A stretch of DNA of 64,000 nucleotides from Parabacteroides distasonis (GCA_021531775.1 JAFBIU010000010.1:1-64000); one strand, 5' to 3'; shown: positions 52,599 to 63,273, counted from the stretch's first letter. Program-made: numbers and translations. Notes: generated from the letters alone by a model not told the origin.

Positions 52599-54236
52599 CT
52601 ATTTCACCTTCAATCGTTCACCCGCAGAGCGAACAATACTCCGATAATAATTCTCATCATAACCTGGGAAGTCCGGATAAGCCGGCAATCCATAGGCATT
52701 ACGCTTGAACTGCCCATTCTCCTCCTTCTTAACATTGCCGTCAATATACTTGACTATGAGATACTCGCCCAGTTTTTTCCAACGAGCCGTAGCCTCGTCT
52801 GCTGTTGTCGTACTAAACCATGTCAAGAACTTACGAGCCTCTTCCGGACTCTCAGCATACAATTTCTTAGCAGCTTCGTCAATGGCTGGAATAGTCTGCT
52901 GATAACCATTCTCCAATTCCTGCTGCACCTTACGGATATCTTCGATCATGAAACTGTATTTATGGTAAGCCATGTTAGCCACCCAATTGTGCATCCAAAA
53001 AGCAGAAGTCCAAGAGAAATTCAGCAAATCGCCATTACCTACTCGATAACACTCCGGTGCATCATACACCGAACAATATATCGGGTTGAAAACAGCCATA
53101 TCTGCATCATCCACGCCAAACCACAGAATACCACCAATTTCGTCAGGCAACCAGTTACGCATCTGCGGCACAATGACAAAGCCAGTTTGTTGTGTAGCAA
53201 TTGCACGCTCATTCGTATATTCCTGACCATCCACTTTGAAAGTCATGGGCCGCCAACGATAGGGCACCTTGTACGGACCGGCACCCTCGTCTTTCGTCAT
53301 ATCCAAATCAGTCCCTTCATAATGATCACGCATTGCAGCCTGTACATCCTGTACAGACAGTTTACGATCTGGCTTGATATAGAGTGGCATCGGTTCTTTC
53401 GACGGATTACCTTTGATGAAATCCGCGTACTTATCCATCGTCTTGTCATACTTGCGGAAGAAAGACCAGACACGGGCTTCACAGCCACGCAATGCACCGA
53501 AATCGTACGGACAATAAGCCTTAGCAAAACTGAATTCATTGTCTTTTCCTTTGAAATAGCCTTTCTCTCGTGCAAAAGAAACTACATCTGGCGAATAAAG
53601 ACAATTCTCCTTGTCATCAAACGGAATCTGTTGAATGCGAGATTGATTGGCATGTGCTGCAATGCAATCGTCTGGAATGCGGATAGCTACCCAAATTGCA
53701 CCTTTGTTGCCAACCCCTTTACCGACCATTTCCATGATCCAAGCCTCGTTCTTATCCGCAATAGAAAAGGATTCTCCACCACTATAATAGCCATATTCTT
53801 TCACCAGATCTGTCATGACCTGAATGGCCTCTCGAGCTGTCTTCGCACGCTGCAACGTCACATAGATCAGACTTCCATAATCCATGATGCCAGTCGTATC
53901 GACCAGTTCATGCCGTCCTCCAAACGTACTCTCCGTAATGGCCAACTGATGTTCATTCATATTTCCCACTACCGAATAAGTATGTGCCACTTGTGGAATC
54001 TGTCCCAATGGTTTACCCGTGTCCCACTCGACAATGTCAAGCATCGTTCCGGGTGCCCAGTCAGCCGCTGGCCAACGGTACAATTCACCATACAAACTGT
54101 GCGAATCGGCTGCATAACTGATCATCACAGAACCATCTACCGACGCCTTCTTTCCTACCAGCAGTCCAGTACAAGCCATAGCTTCCATACCAGACAACAG
54201 GGCTGCACAGGCAGCTGTCAAAATCCAAGTCTTCAT
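52599..54236 (-). CDS. C69-family dipeptidase, secreted
   Basis: A 545-residue N-terminal nucleophile hydrolase. The signal peptide ends at Ala21, exposing Cys22 (ACTGLLVGKKASVDGS) as the catalytic N-terminus of peptidase family C69. VVGNMNEHQLAITESTFGG, YYSGGESFSIADKNEAWIMEMVGKG (read as two adjacent blocks) and WVAIRIPDDCIAAHANQSRI are family features. It cleaves short peptides outside the cytosol. Length and motifs are normal. It is 51 bases upstream of the small barrel gene. Confidence 0.9.
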   Translation of the reverse strand: MKTWILTAACAALLSGMEAMACTGLLVGKKASVDGSVMISYAADSHSLYGELYRWPAADWAPGTMLDIVEWDTGKPLGQIPQVAHTYSVVGNMNEHQLAITESTFGGRHELVDTTGIMDYGSLIYVTLQRAKTAREAIQVMTDLVKEYGYYSGGESFSIADKNEAWIMEMVGKGVGNKGAIWVAIRIPDDCIAAHANQSRIQQIPFDDKENCLYSPDVVSFAREKGYFKGKDNEFSFAKAYCPYDFGALRGCEARVWSFFRKYDKTMDKYADFIKGNPSKEPMPLYIKPDRKLSVQDVQAAMRDHYEGTDLDMTKDEGAGPYKVPYRWRPMTFKVDGQEYTNERAIATQQTGFVIVPQMRNWLPDEIGGILWFGVDDADMAVFNPIYCSVYDAPECYRVGNGDLLNFSWTSAFWMHNWVANMAYHKYSFMIEDIRKVQQELENGYQQTIPAIDEAAKKLYAESPEEARKFLTWFSTTTADEATARWKKLGEYLIVKYIDGNVKKEENGQFKRNAYGLPAYPDFPGYDENYYRSIVRSAGERLKVK

Positions 54237-54276
54237 ATCTTACCTTATTATATTCATTACGCAATGACTACTTTTT

Positions 54277-55119
54277 TTATCTACTCCAAGCCTTCAGTTG
54301 GGCAATCTCGTCCGCCCATATTGATTCGTCTGGTGTTTCAAGAATCAGAGGAATTCCGTCAAAACGCGGATCACGCATGATCCGTTCGAAAACACTCAAT
54401 CCCATCACCCCTTTGCCTAAGCTGTCATGGCGGTCAACTCGCGTGCCCAAAGCCTTCTTGGAATCGTTTATGTGCATTCCCTTGAGGTAAGCAAAACCAA
54501 TCTGTTCATCAAACTGACGGAAGGTAGCCTCAAAACCCTCTTCACTCATGATATCGTAGCCGGAAGCAAGCGTATGGGCCGTATCGATACAAACACCTAC
54601 ACGTTTTTTATCCTCCACTCGATCAATAATGAATGCCAAATGTTCAAACCGATGTCCCAGGTTCGTTCCTTGACCGGCTGTATTTTCAATCACAGCACAA
54701 ACACCCTTCGTCTGATCAAGTGCCCAATTAATCGACTCGGCAATCCGTGTCAGACAAGCCTCTTCCGACAAAACCTTGAGATGGCTACCTGGATGAAAAT
54801 TGAGGCGATCTAACCCCAACTGTTCACACCGTTGCATCTCATCCAAAAAGGCTGCACGCGATTTCTCCAGTCCCTCCTGCTCCGGATGACCCAAGTTGAT
54901 CAGGTAACTGTCATGCGGCAAGATCTGTGCCGGTCCATACCCAAACTGTGCGCAACGCTCTTTGAACAACTCAATACTCTTGGACGACAAGGGCGCTGAA
55001 CGCCATTGCCGCTGATTCCGCGTAAAGAGGGCGAATGCTGTTGCTCCTATTTCGTGTGCATTCAGCGGTGCATTTTCTACTCCGCCCGTTGCACTGACAT
55101 GTGCTCCAATATATTTCAT
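54277..55119 (-). CDS. nfo: Deoxyribonuclease IV (AP endonuclease)
   Basis: A 280-residue TIM barrel of the Nfo family. [95 protein letters not shown] and ILETPDE supply the His, Glu and Asp ligands of the trinuclear zinc site. It nicks DNA 5' of abasic sites. Standard length. Confidence 0.95.
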   Translation of the reverse strand: MKYIGAHVSATGGVENAPLNAHEIGATAFALFTRNQRQWRSAPLSSKSIELFKERCAQFGYGPAQILPHDSYLINLGHPEQEGLEKSRAAFLDEMQRCEQLGLDRLNFHPGSHLKVLSEEACLTRIAESINWALDQTKGVCAVIENTAGQGTNLGHRFEHLAFIIDRVEDKKRVGVCIDTAHTLASGYDIMSEEGFEATFRQFDEQIGFAYLKGMHINDSKKALGTRVDRHDSLGKGVMGLSVFERIMRDPRFDGIPLILETPDESIWADEIAQLKAWSR

Positions 55120-55167
55120 ATCTTTCTTTTTTCTAAAAAAACAATGATGTAAAAGACTATCCTACCG

Positions 55168-56511
55168 TCAATCACGTTTGAAGACATCACGTGTATAAAC
55201 CCGCTCTTTCACATCATCCAAACAAGCATCGTAACGATTGGCCAAAATTGCCTGCGACTGCTGCTTGAATGACACTAAGTCATTGACAACTTTACTACCA
55301 AAGAATGTAGAACCATCCTCTAATGTCGGTTCGTAAATGATCACCTGAGCACCCTTAGCCTTGATACGCTTCATGACACCCTGAATACTGCTCTGACGGA
55401 AATTGTCTGAATTGCTCTTCATTGTCAGACGATAAACACCGATTACAGGAGTCTCCTTCGTTTCGGAATTCCACGTATTGTTCTCACTGTAACCATACCA
55501 ACCTGCCATACGAAGTACTTGGTCTGCAATGAAATCCTTTCGTGTTCGGTTACTCTCCACAATGGCCGACATCAGATTTTGAGGTACATCATTATAATTA
55601 GCCAGCAACTGCTTCGTGTCCTTCGGCAAACAATAGCCTCCATACCCGAACGAAGGGTTGTTGTAATGCGTCCCAATACGGGGATCAAGCCCTACACCTT
55701 CAATGATGGCCTCCGTGTCCAATCCCTTCATCTCAGCATAGGTATCCAACTCGTTAAAATAGGAAACGCGAAGCGCCAAATAGGTATTAGCAAAAAGCTT
55801 AACAGCTTCTGCCTCCTTCATACCCATCAACAGTGTATCAATCGGTCGCTTGATAGCTCCCTCCTGCAACAAAGCTGCAAATGTCTTGGCAAATGTTTCA
55901 GCTTCCGGATTTCCGATGGCATCAATGGCCGCATTAGCCTCATTGAACTCAGTACCCTCAATGTGTTTGGGATAACCCACAATGATGCGAGAGGGATATA
56001 AATTATCATACAAAGCCTTACTCTCACGCAAGAACTCTGGCGAGAAGAGCAAGTTAAATTTCTTACCCTTAAGCGCAGGATTGAGCAGGAATTGAAGCGC
56101 ATATTTCACATAAAGCGAACGGGTGTAACCAACCGGAATGGTACTCTTGATCACCATCACAGCATCCGGATTCACACTCAATACCAAGTCTATGACATCC
56201 TCAATATGATGCGTATCGAAGAAATTCTTCTGCGGATCATAATTGGTCGGTGCGGCAATAATAACATAGTCAGCATCCCGATAAGCGGCTGCACCATCCA
56301 GTGTGGCGGTAAGCCGCAAATCCTTCTCCGCAAAGAATTTTTCAATATAATCATCCTGAATAGGGGAAATCCGCTGATTGATTTTTTCCACCTTTTCGGG
56401 AACCACATCAACTGCCAAAACTTCGTGTTTTTGGGCCAAAAGTGTTGCCATGGACAGTCCAACATAACCCGTACCGGCCACAGCTATCTTCAAATCCTCA
56501 AATGCTCGCAT
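55168..56511 (-). CDS. UDP-glucose / nucleotide-sugar 6-dehydrogenase
   Basis: A 447-residue protein with an N-terminal Rossmann fold ([21 protein letters not shown]), [34 protein letters not shown], the middle-domain block [20 protein letters not shown] and the catalytic Cys in [15 protein letters not shown]. Family members oxidise UDP-glucose to UDP-glucuronate, or UDP-N-acetyl sugars, with two NAD+. The sequence alone favours UDP-glucose (Ugd), with some doubt. It has its own promoter signal and precedes nfo. Confidence 0.87.
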   Translation of the reverse strand: MRAFEDLKIAVAGTGYVGLSMATLLAQKHEVLAVDVVPEKVEKINQRISPIQDDYIEKFFAEKDLRLTATLDGAAAYRDADYVIIAAPTNYDPQKNFFDTHHIEDVIDLVLSVNPDAVMVIKSTIPVGYTRSLYVKYALQFLLNPALKGKKFNLLFSPEFLRESKALYDNLYPSRIIVGYPKHIEGTEFNEANAAIDAIGNPEAETFAKTFAALLQEGAIKRPIDTLLMGMKEAEAVKLFANTYLALRVSYFNELDTYAEMKGLDTEAIIEGVGLDPRIGTHYNNPSFGYGGYCLPKDTKQLLANYNDVPQNLMSAIVESNRTRKDFIADQVLRMAGWYGYSENNTWNSETKETPVIGVYRLTMKSNSDNFRQSSIQGVMKRIKAKGAQVIIYEPTLEDGSTFFGSKVVNDLVSFKQQSQAILANRYDACLDDVKERVYTRDVFKRD

Positions 56512-56537
56512 ATTGTTATTGATTAAAATCTATCTTG

Positions 56538-56545
56538 CAAAACTA
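56538..56545 (-). promoter_or_regulatory. -7 element (TAGTTTTG) of the nucleotide-sugar dehydrogenase gene
   Basis: On the minus strand TAGTTTTG lies 26 bases upstream of the ATG at 56511. The -33 box is weak. Confidence 0.5.
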
Positions 56546-56648
56546 CAAGTTTTTTTTGAAACCATGATTATTATCTCGAATTATCTTGCCTTGAATCCCT
56601 AAAAGCATCTATTGTTGACCAAAACAAAAGCGGATCGGATACATACAT

Positions 56649-56682
56649 AAAACCCCTGAGTAACTATTCCATTACGCAGGGG
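56649..56682 (-). terminator. Intrinsic terminator after the sugar-kinase-like gene
   Basis: On the minus strand CCCCTGCGTAA pairs with TTACTCAGGGG (one mismatch) around an 8-base loop and is followed by TTTTATG. It lies 24 bases after the stop codon at 56707. It ends the transcript running down from lpxA or the efflux genes. Confidence 0.75.
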
Positions 56683-56706
56683 CCTTTATGATTTGGATCT
56701 AGGCAA

Positions 56707-57804
56707 TTACAACCACTGATTCATGAATGCATCCATTTCTGCCGCATGTTCCTCCAAACTACAAAGCAATTTGAATTGCGCTTTTGTCCGAATCAAATTA
56801 TGCTGAGGACTATGGATCTTGTAATAGGTATCACCATTGATGTAATCCGTCAGGAAGCGAACAGTTTGCATATAAGTCAGCAAACGACCTCCATAAGGCA
56901 ATAAGCTAATTTCCAATGGAGTCAAAAAAGCCTTTGCCTTTTCCATATAACCTCGCGTATAGGCCTGGAAAATCTCCATATTGACCTGTACCCGATCCAA
57001 ATTCTCATCATCTTCAGCACCCGCATTGGCTGCCGTACGGATAAAGTCTCCAATATCAGAAAGCACGAATCCCGGCATAACTGTATCCAAGTCGATTACA
57101 CAGAGAACCTTATCACTGTCAGCATCGAACATCATATTATTCACCTTCGTGTCGCAATGATTCGTACGTTTCTTCAGCTTACCTTCCCGATATAGACATT
57201 CTTGGATACACATAGCCTCGGCACGTTTTTCAATCTCTTCAATGAGTTCCTTCACTTCTGCCACTCGACCTACCGGATCTGCTGCCACGGCTTCATGGAA
57301 CTGTTGCAACCGGAACTCCATATTGTGGAAGTTGGGAATTGTCTCACCCAATACTCCTTCGGGAATATCAGACAACATAGTTTGGAAATCACCAAAGGCC
57401 TTTCCGGCTTCATACGATAGTTCCGGTGTCACCTCTTCGTAACTCTTACTACGCGGGATAAAGAGACAAACACGCCAATAACTATCACCATCGAAATAGT
57501 AACGTTTACCATCTTTGGTTGGCAAGAAGGTCAGTACTTTACGATCGAGATCTTCTTCACCACGTTCAGCCAGCTTCTTGCGGATATGCGTGGTCACGAC
57601 ATGAATATTCTCTTGCAACATCTCCACATTCGTAAATATCAAATGATTGATACGTTGCAAAACATATTTAATCTCCCCTTTGTCATTGGTCACTTTCAAT
57701 GTATCATTGATGTGTCCATTACCAAATGGTTCTGCGGAAACCACGTTGTCAGCCAACTGAAACTGGCTCAAAATGTACAATAACTGCTCTTTTGTTTTTT
57801 CCAT
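56707..57804 (-). CDS. Aminoglycoside-phosphotransferase-fold kinase, NahK-like
   Basis: A 365-residue protein of the APH/choline kinase fold. EPFGNGHINDTLKV is the nucleotide loop, NHCDTKVNNMMFD holds the catalytic Asp and Asn, and CVIDLDTVMPGFVLSDIGDFIR is the metal-binding Asp region. The N-terminal and catalytic blocks resemble N-acetylhexosamine 1-kinase (NahK), which phosphorylates GlcNAc or GalNAc released from host glycans. That assignment is by resemblance and moderate. It has its own -7 element and a terminator downstream. Confidence 0.72.
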   Translation of the reverse strand: MEKTKEQLLYILSQFQLADNVVSAEPFGNGHINDTLKVTNDKGEIKYVLQRINHLIFTNVEMLQENIHVVTTHIRKKLAERGEEDLDRKVLTFLPTKDGKRYYFDGDSYWRVCLFIPRSKSYEEVTPELSYEAGKAFGDFQTMLSDIPEGVLGETIPNFHNMEFRLQQFHEAVAADPVGRVAEVKELIEEIEKRAEAMCIQECLYREGKLKKRTNHCDTKVNNMMFDADSDKVLCVIDLDTVMPGFVLSDIGDFIRTAANAGAEDDENLDRVQVNMEIFQAYTRGYMEKAKAFLTPLEISLLPYGGRLLTYMQTVRFLTDYINGDTYYKIHSPQHNLIRTKAQFKLLCSLEEHAAEMDAFMNQWL

Positions 57805-57831
57805 GTATTGTTTTCTAAATTAGTTACTCGA

Positions 57832-57839
57832 CAAAGATA
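57832..57839 (-). promoter_or_regulatory. -7 element (TATCTTTG) of the sugar-kinase-like gene
   Basis: On the minus strand TATCTTTG lies 27 bases upstream of the ATG at 57804, in the short gap after the LpxA-like gene. No clear -33 box. Confidence 0.5.
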
Positions 57840-57843
57840 CAAT

Positions 57844-58611
57844 TTACTTGACAATTCCCAACTTACTGTGCTGAATAAAATCAATGATATGCTGAATTTC
57901 ATCACTCATTGGCACCTGATCCTTGATCATCAATAAGGCATCAAACAGACTGACATTACTCTGATAAATAATTCGATAGGCTTGACCAATATGTTTGATA
58001 ATCTTATCTGACACTCCTTCATGTGACAAGATGGCAGAATTCACCCCATAATAGGTGGTAGGCTCCAAGGCTGCTACAACGTAGGGCGGAATGTCCTTCC
58101 GGAAACGGCAACCTGTCTGCGTCATAGACCAACTACCCACACGACAACCTTGACTCACCAACACATTACCCCCAAAAATGACATGATTCTCAATCTGGCA
58201 ATTGCCGGAGACCTTCGTGCCATAACCCAAAACACAATAGTCACCAATCTTCGTATCGTGTGAGATGTGGACTCCCTCATGAAGAAAATTCCCATTTCCA
58301 ATCTGCGTGCATCCTTCTGACGTCGAAGAACGATTAATCACTGCATTCTCACGAATCACATTATTATGCCCAATGACACAGAGTGTATCACCCGAGACAT
58401 AGTTAAAATCCTGCGGTTCTGCAGCAACCACCGCGCCATTGAAGACACGGTTGTTTTGTCCGAGACGAGCCCCACTCATGATACTGGCATAAGGCATAAT
58501 CTCACAGCCATCACCAATTTCCACGTTTTTGTCTATGTAGGCAAAAGGATGAACAATCACCCCTGCTCCCAGCTTGGCACTGGGATCAATGTATGCTAAT
58601 GGACTAATCAT
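57844..58611 (-). CDS. LpxA-family acyl-ACP:UDP-GlcNAc O-acyltransferase
   Basis: A 255-residue left-handed beta-helix protein, with hexapeptide repeats through residue 190 (IGDGCEIMPYASIMSGARLG, VIRENAVINRSSTSEGCTQI). GVHISHDTKIGD places the catalytic His at 118, and SWSMTQTGCRFRKDIPPYVV follows. The C-terminal helical part (YRIIYQSNVSLFDALLMIKD) is LpxA-like. Bacteroidales commonly have a main lpxA next to lpxC, so this lone gene may be a second copy with its own acyl or sugar preference. That is inference. It lies 18 bases after the efflux outer-membrane gene. Confidence 0.82.
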   Translation of the reverse strand: MISPLAYIDPSAKLGAGVIVHPFAYIDKNVEIGDGCEIMPYASIMSGARLGQNNRVFNGAVVAAEPQDFNYVSGDTLCVIGHNNVIRENAVINRSSTSEGCTQIGNGNFLHEGVHISHDTKIGDYCVLGYGTKVSGNCQIENHVIFGGNVLVSQGCRVGSWSMTQTGCRFRKDIPPYVVAALEPTTYYGVNSAILSHEGVSDKIIKHIGQAYRIIYQSNVSLFDALLMIKDQVPMSDEIQHIIDFIQHSKLGIVK

Positions 58612-58629
58612 ACGATTCTCATTTGAAAA

Positions 58630-60015
58630 TTAATTTTTACCGCCACCGACGGCACTATACAAACTAATCACAGCCTGGATTTGCTGCACTTGATCAGCCA
58701 CGGCCGTCAACTGTGCACTCAATAATCCCTGCTGAGCTGACAAGATCTCCAGATAACTGGCACTACCCGATTGGAACAATGCCTTCGTGTAATCAACGGC
58801 CTTCGATAGTTCATCCACCTGCTCACGATCGTGTGACAAGCGCTGGCCATAAGTTTCATATTGATGAAGCGCATTGCTCACCTCTTCACCGGCAGCCAAC
58901 AATGTCTGTTGATAGTTCATCTTGGCAATCTCCTCTTCAGCCTTCGACACCTTCAGATTCGCAATCAGCTTACCATTGTTGAAAATGGGTTGTGCCAAAG
59001 ATGCTAATGCCTGAAAAAGAAACTGTCCAGGATTGGCTACAGAAATACCAGAACCATTGGTCCATCCTCCCGTTGCTGAAAGAGTAACAGCCGGGTAAAA
59101 TGCCGAACGGGCCTGATTCGTCGTATAGTATGCTTTGGCCAGATTCATCTCGGCTATCTTCACATCCGGACGATTCTCCAAGAGTTGCAACGGAACACCG
59201 GCAGCCAACTCAGTGGGCATAACCTGTCCGTCCAACGTACCTCGATCTATCTTCTGTGGAGTGCGAGCCAATAACACAGCAAGTGCATTCTCTACCTCCG
59301 TGACCTGACTCTTCAAAGAAATCAGTGAAGACTGCACCTGATTGTAGGCAGCTTTCATCTGTGAAATAGCCGCTTCATTGGCCATACCGGCCTCTTTCAT
59401 GACCGTCATAGCCCGAACATTCTCCTTATAAATAGCAACTGTTTCTGTCGTAATTTGCACCTGACGGTCCAGCATCAGCAATGTATAATAGGCATTCGCA
59501 ATCCCACACACCAATCCGGAACGGACAGCTTGTTCAGCATATTGGCTTTGTACATAAGAGGCTTGCTGACTACGAGCCACATTCAACTGCTTACCAAACA
59601 GATCAACCTGCCAACTGGCAACTGCGGGAGTTGAATAAGCTTTTATATAACCAGACTCGCCCAACTTCGTAATTGTACCTTGCGGTGCCAAATTAATAGA
59701 AGGTAAAAACGAGAGCCGCGCTGAGGTTAACAGCACCTTGGCCTCTTCCACCCGCAGCGTAGCAGCACGCATATCTACGTTGTTGGCCAGGCCTTCATCG
59801 ATCAATGCTTGCAATTTCGGATCGCGAAAAAGTTCCTGCCAAGGCAGGTTCGCCATCGTTGTCGTATCGGCAGAAAGGAGCACACTGCCTGTCTCCGGAT
59901 CCCGAAAGAGACCATCGGTCTCCAATTGTTCAGGGCGTTCGTAGGCTTTGTAAATATGGCAACTGCTCAAACAAACAGCCGCACATGCGGTATAAAATAG
60001 CTGTTTTGTCTTCAT
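58630..60015 (-). CDS. Outer-membrane efflux lipoprotein (TolC/OprM family)
   Basis: A 461-residue lipoprotein (lipobox LSSC, Cys19) of the NodT/OprM branch. WQELFRDPKLQALIDEGLANN, DMRAATLRVEEAKVLLTSAR, GVPLQLLENRPDVKIAEMNL and SYLEILSAQQGLLSAQL are characteristic of the helical barrel protomer. It forms the exit duct for the RND pump encoded 6 bases upstream. Confidence 0.93.
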   Translation of the reverse strand: MKTKQLFYTACAAVCLSSCHIYKAYERPEQLETDGLFRDPETGSVLLSADTTTMANLPWQELFRDPKLQALIDEGLANNVDMRAATLRVEEAKVLLTSARLSFLPSINLAPQGTITKLGESGYIKAYSTPAVASWQVDLFGKQLNVARSQQASYVQSQYAEQAVRSGLVCGIANAYYTLLMLDRQVQITTETVAIYKENVRAMTVMKEAGMANEAAISQMKAAYNQVQSSLISLKSQVTEVENALAVLLARTPQKIDRGTLDGQVMPTELAAGVPLQLLENRPDVKIAEMNLAKAYYTTNQARSAFYPAVTLSATGGWTNGSGISVANPGQFLFQALASLAQPIFNNGKLIANLKVSKAEEEIAKMNYQQTLLAAGEEVSNALHQYETYGQRLSHDREQVDELSKAVDYTKALFQSGSASYLEILSAQQGLLSAQLTAVADQVQQIQAVISLYSAVGGGKN

Positions 60016-60021
60016 CTTTCC

Positions 60022-63000
60022 TTATTTTTTAGCGTACTGTTCAATCTCTGAATGCATGTCACTATTATCCAAATCATCCCATTCCATCGGCTTGATCTTC
60101 TCTTGCAAATACTGGAAGGCCACGAACAGGGCGGGCACGATAAAGATCTGGCAAATCATGCCGATCAACATACCTCCAATAGCAGATGTTCCCAGTGTAC
60201 GATTACCATGGGCACCCACACCAAAGGCAAACATCATCGGCAACAAACCAACAATCATGGCCAACGAAGTCATCAGGATCGGACGAAGACGGGCTGCAGC
60301 CCCAAGCACAGCTGCCCAAGTAATGCTCATACCCATCTTACGACGATCCAAGGCAAACTCGACAATCAGAATGGCATTTTTTGCCAACAAACCCATCAAC
60401 ATGATGAGGGCAATCTGCATATAAATATCGTTAGACATAGAGCCCAAGATCATCTTCAACATCGGAATATTACTCAACGAGCCCATACCATTGACAAAGA
60501 GGAAACTACCCAACAAACCGAACGGAATGGACAGCAACACCGACAATGGCAAAATATAACTTTCATATTGAGCACTCAGCAACAGATAGACAAAGACGAA
60601 GCAAAGCAGGAAGATGATGGCTGTCGTTCCACTACTCGTTGCAGCCTCTTCACGTGCCATACCTCCCAATTCATATCCAAAACCGGTCGGTAGATTCTGA
60701 TCAGCTACTTCTGAAATGGCTGCCAATGCCTGACCCGATGTATAGCCAGATGCCGGAGCCACCATGACCTTGATGGAAGTATAGAGGTTAAAACGACTGA
60801 TCACATCCGGACCATAAACCTTCTTGATGGTTACAAACTGGGTGATCGGAGCCATATCCTGTCCACTCCGTACCTTGATGCTGTTCAACGATTCCAGATT
60901 TTTTCGATCTGCTGGATCCGCTTGAATCATCACACGATACATCTTACCGAAACTATTGAAGTTGGAGGCATAAAGACCACCATAATAACCTTGCATTGTC
61001 GTCAGAATATCGCTCGGGCTGATACCTGCTTTCTTACAAGCTGCCGCATCAATATCCAACATGTACTGCGGGAAACTGGGGTTGAAAGTAGTCCGGGCCG
61101 AATTGATTTCAGGCCGCTGTTCCAATGCCTTTGTATAATCCTGTATCACTTGGAAGAAACGCTCCAAATCACCGCCCGTTCGGTCCTGCATATTCAACTC
61201 AATATCGCTGGACATCGAATAACCGGGGATCATAGGAGGTGCAAAGAACAAGACCTGAGCATCCTTCACCACTTTTTGGGCACGCATGAAAAGCGTCGAA
61301 TAGATGATGTCAGAATTTTGCATCATCGAACGCTCCTCCCAATCTTTCAACTTGATAATAATCGATCCGTATGAAGGACCACGTCCACCGATGAAACTGA
61401 AACCCGAAATCACGGTTCGCGACTGGACAGCAGGATCGGCAGCTACCAAACTATCCACTCGATCCAACACCTCCATAGCTCGTTCTTGTGAGGTTCCAGG
61501 AGGCAATGTAATCGCTCCCATAATCGTACCTGTATCTTCGTTCGGTACCATACCCGTCGGAGTTGTGTTCATAAAGAATACCAACAAGACAATGGAAGCT
61601 ACCACGATACAGGCTGAAAGGACACGTTTCTGGATAAAGAAAAGTACATGCTTCTTGTACTTCTTCAGCAAGTTATCGTATGCCGCATTGAAAGCCGTGT
61701 GGAAACGCTTCACGAAAGTCTGCTTCTGACCTGCATGGTCCGTATGGGGTTTCAAGAAAATAGCACAAAGAGCCGGTGACAAGGTCAAAGCATTCAACGC
61801 AGAGAAAGCAATGGAGATAGCCATTGTCAATCCAAACTGCCGATAGAATGTACCCGCTGTACCCTCCATAAAACTAACCGGAATGAATACAGACATCATG
61901 ACCAACGTAATCGAAACAATAGCTCCACCCAACTCATTCATTGCATCAATGGAAGCCTGTTTCACCGATTGATAACCTTGATCCAGTTTCGCATGGACGC
62001 CCTCCACGACGACAATCGCATCATCGACCACAATCGCAATAGCCAAGACCATGGCAGAAAGCGTCAACAGGTTCAAGCTAAATCCTATCAATTTCAATGC
62101 AAAGAAAGTACCCACCAAAGCTACCGGAATAGCAATGGCCGGAATGACCGTAGAACGCATATCCTGCAAGAAAATATAAACCACAATAAACACCAGCAGG
62201 AAGGCCTCGATCAATGTCTTGATTACCTCATGAATAGAGGCGAACAAAAAGTCATTGGCATTCTGTGCAACACTGATGCCCAAACCGGAAGGCAAAGATT
62301 TTTCGGCCTTCGCCAAGACAGCCTCCAAATTCTGGATTGTCTCCGTAGCATTCGTACCCGCCATTTGATAAACGATACAAGAGACAGCCTTGTGTCCATT
62401 CACCTTATTACTCAAAGCATACGACAATCGGCCCAACTCCAATCGGGCAACGTCTCCCAAACGCAAGACTTCGCCATCGGGCAAGGCTTTGATCACAATA
62501 TTCTCAAACTCAACCGGCTTCTGCAAACGGCCCTTATAACGAATCGAATACTGGAACGATTGGTCACCTTGCTCACCAAATTGACCCGGAGCTGCCTCAA
62601 TGTTCTGTTCCGCCAAAGCAGCAGACACATCCGAAGGCACCAGCTTGTATTGAGCCATGACATCCGGTTTCAGCCAAATACGCATGGAATAGTCCTGACC
62701 CATCACATTGGCATCGCCCACACCCTTTACACGCTTGATTTCCGGAATCAAGTTGATATTGGCATAGTTCTCGATAAATTCAATATCGTATTTGTCTTCC
62801 ACATCATACAAAGAGAAGATCAACAACATAGAGTTCTGCCGCTTCTGGGTAGTGACACCGATTCGAGTCACTTCGGCAGGCAATAAACCTTGTGCCATGG
62901 ACACACGGTTCTGCACATTCACAGCTGCCATGTCAGGATCAGTTCCCTGATTGAAATAAACCTCAATGCTGGCTGTACCATCATTAGAAGCTGACGAGGT

Positions 63001-63237
63001 GATATACATCATGTTTTCCACACCGTTGATCTGGTCTTCCAACGGAGCAATAACAGAGTTCAAGACCGCTGTTGAATTGGCACCCGTGTACGAAGCCCGG
63101 ACAGAAACCGTTGGTGGTGCAATGTCGGGATACTGGGTGATCGGCAAGGTTGTCAGACCGATGATTCCTAAAATGACAATCAAAATAGAGATCACCGTCG
63201 AGAGAACCGGCCTATTAATATATGTATCAAGTTTCAT
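60022..63237 (-). CDS. RND multidrug efflux transporter (AcrB/MexB type)
   Basis: A 1071-residue inner-membrane proton-drug antiporter of the hydrophobe/amphiphile HAE1 class. The N-terminus YINRPVLSTVISILIVILG, the porter domain VKGVGDANVMG, the proton-relay Asp405-Asp406 in AIVVDDAIVVVEG, and the C-terminal GLLAKNAILIVEFA all match. It works with the adaptor upstream and the outer-membrane factor downstream, all on the minus strand. Substrates are unknown. Confidence 0.95.
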   Translation of the reverse strand: MKLDTYINRPVLSTVISILIVILGIIGLTTLPITQYPDIAPPTVSVRASYTGANSTAVLNSVIAPLEDQINGVENMMYITSSASNDGTASIEVYFNQGTDPDMAAVNVQNRVSMAQGLLPAEVTRIGVTTQKRQNSMLLIFSLYDVEDKYDIEFIENYANINLIPEIKRVKGVGDANVMGQDYSMRIWLKPDVMAQYKLVPSDVSAALAEQNIEAAPGQFGEQGDQSFQYSIRYKGRLQKPVEFENIVIKALPDGEVLRLGDVARLELGRLSYALSNKVNGHKAVSCIVYQMAGTNATETIQNLEAVLAKAEKSLPSGLGISVAQNANDFLFASIHEVIKTLIEAFLLVFIVVYIFLQDMRSTVIPAIAIPVALVGTFFALKLIGFSLNLLTLSAMVLAIAIVVDDAIVVVEGVHAKLDQGYQSVKQASIDAMNELGGAIVSITLVMMSVFIPVSFMEGTAGTFYRQFGLTMAISIAFSALNALTLSPALCAIFLKPHTDHAGQKQTFVKRFHTAFNAAYDNLLKKYKKHVLFFIQKRVLSACIVVASIVLLVFFMNTTPTGMVPNEDTGTIMGAITLPPGTSQERAMEVLDRVDSLVAADPAVQSRTVISGFSFIGGRGPSYGSIIIKLKDWEERSMMQNSDIIYSTLFMRAQKVVKDAQVLFFAPPMIPGYSMSSDIELNMQDRTGGDLERFFQVIQDYTKALEQRPEINSARTTFNPSFPQYMLDIDAAACKKAGISPSDILTTMQGYYGGLYASNFNSFGKMYRVMIQADPADRKNLESLNSIKVRSGQDMAPITQFVTIKKVYGPDVISRFNLYTSIKVMVAPASGYTSGQALAAISEVADQNLPTGFGYELGGMAREEAATSSGTTAIIFLLCFVFVYLLLSAQYESYILPLSVLLSIPFGLLGSFLFVNGMGSLSNIPMLKMILGSMSNDIYMQIALIMLMGLLAKNAILIVEFALDRRKMGMSITWAAVLGAAARLRPILMTSLAMIVGLLPMMFAFGVGAHGNRTLGTSAIGGMLIGMICQIFIVPALFVAFQYLQEKIKPMEWDDLDNSDMHSEIEQYAKK

Positions 63238-63273
63238 CGATAGTTCTGAATCTAATTAATAATGTGTTCCCAA

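Noticed and set aside
60052-62886. Plus-strand frames opposite the RND transporter gene
   Set aside because: Same reason: antisense shadows of a long membrane-protein gene, without promoter or domain.
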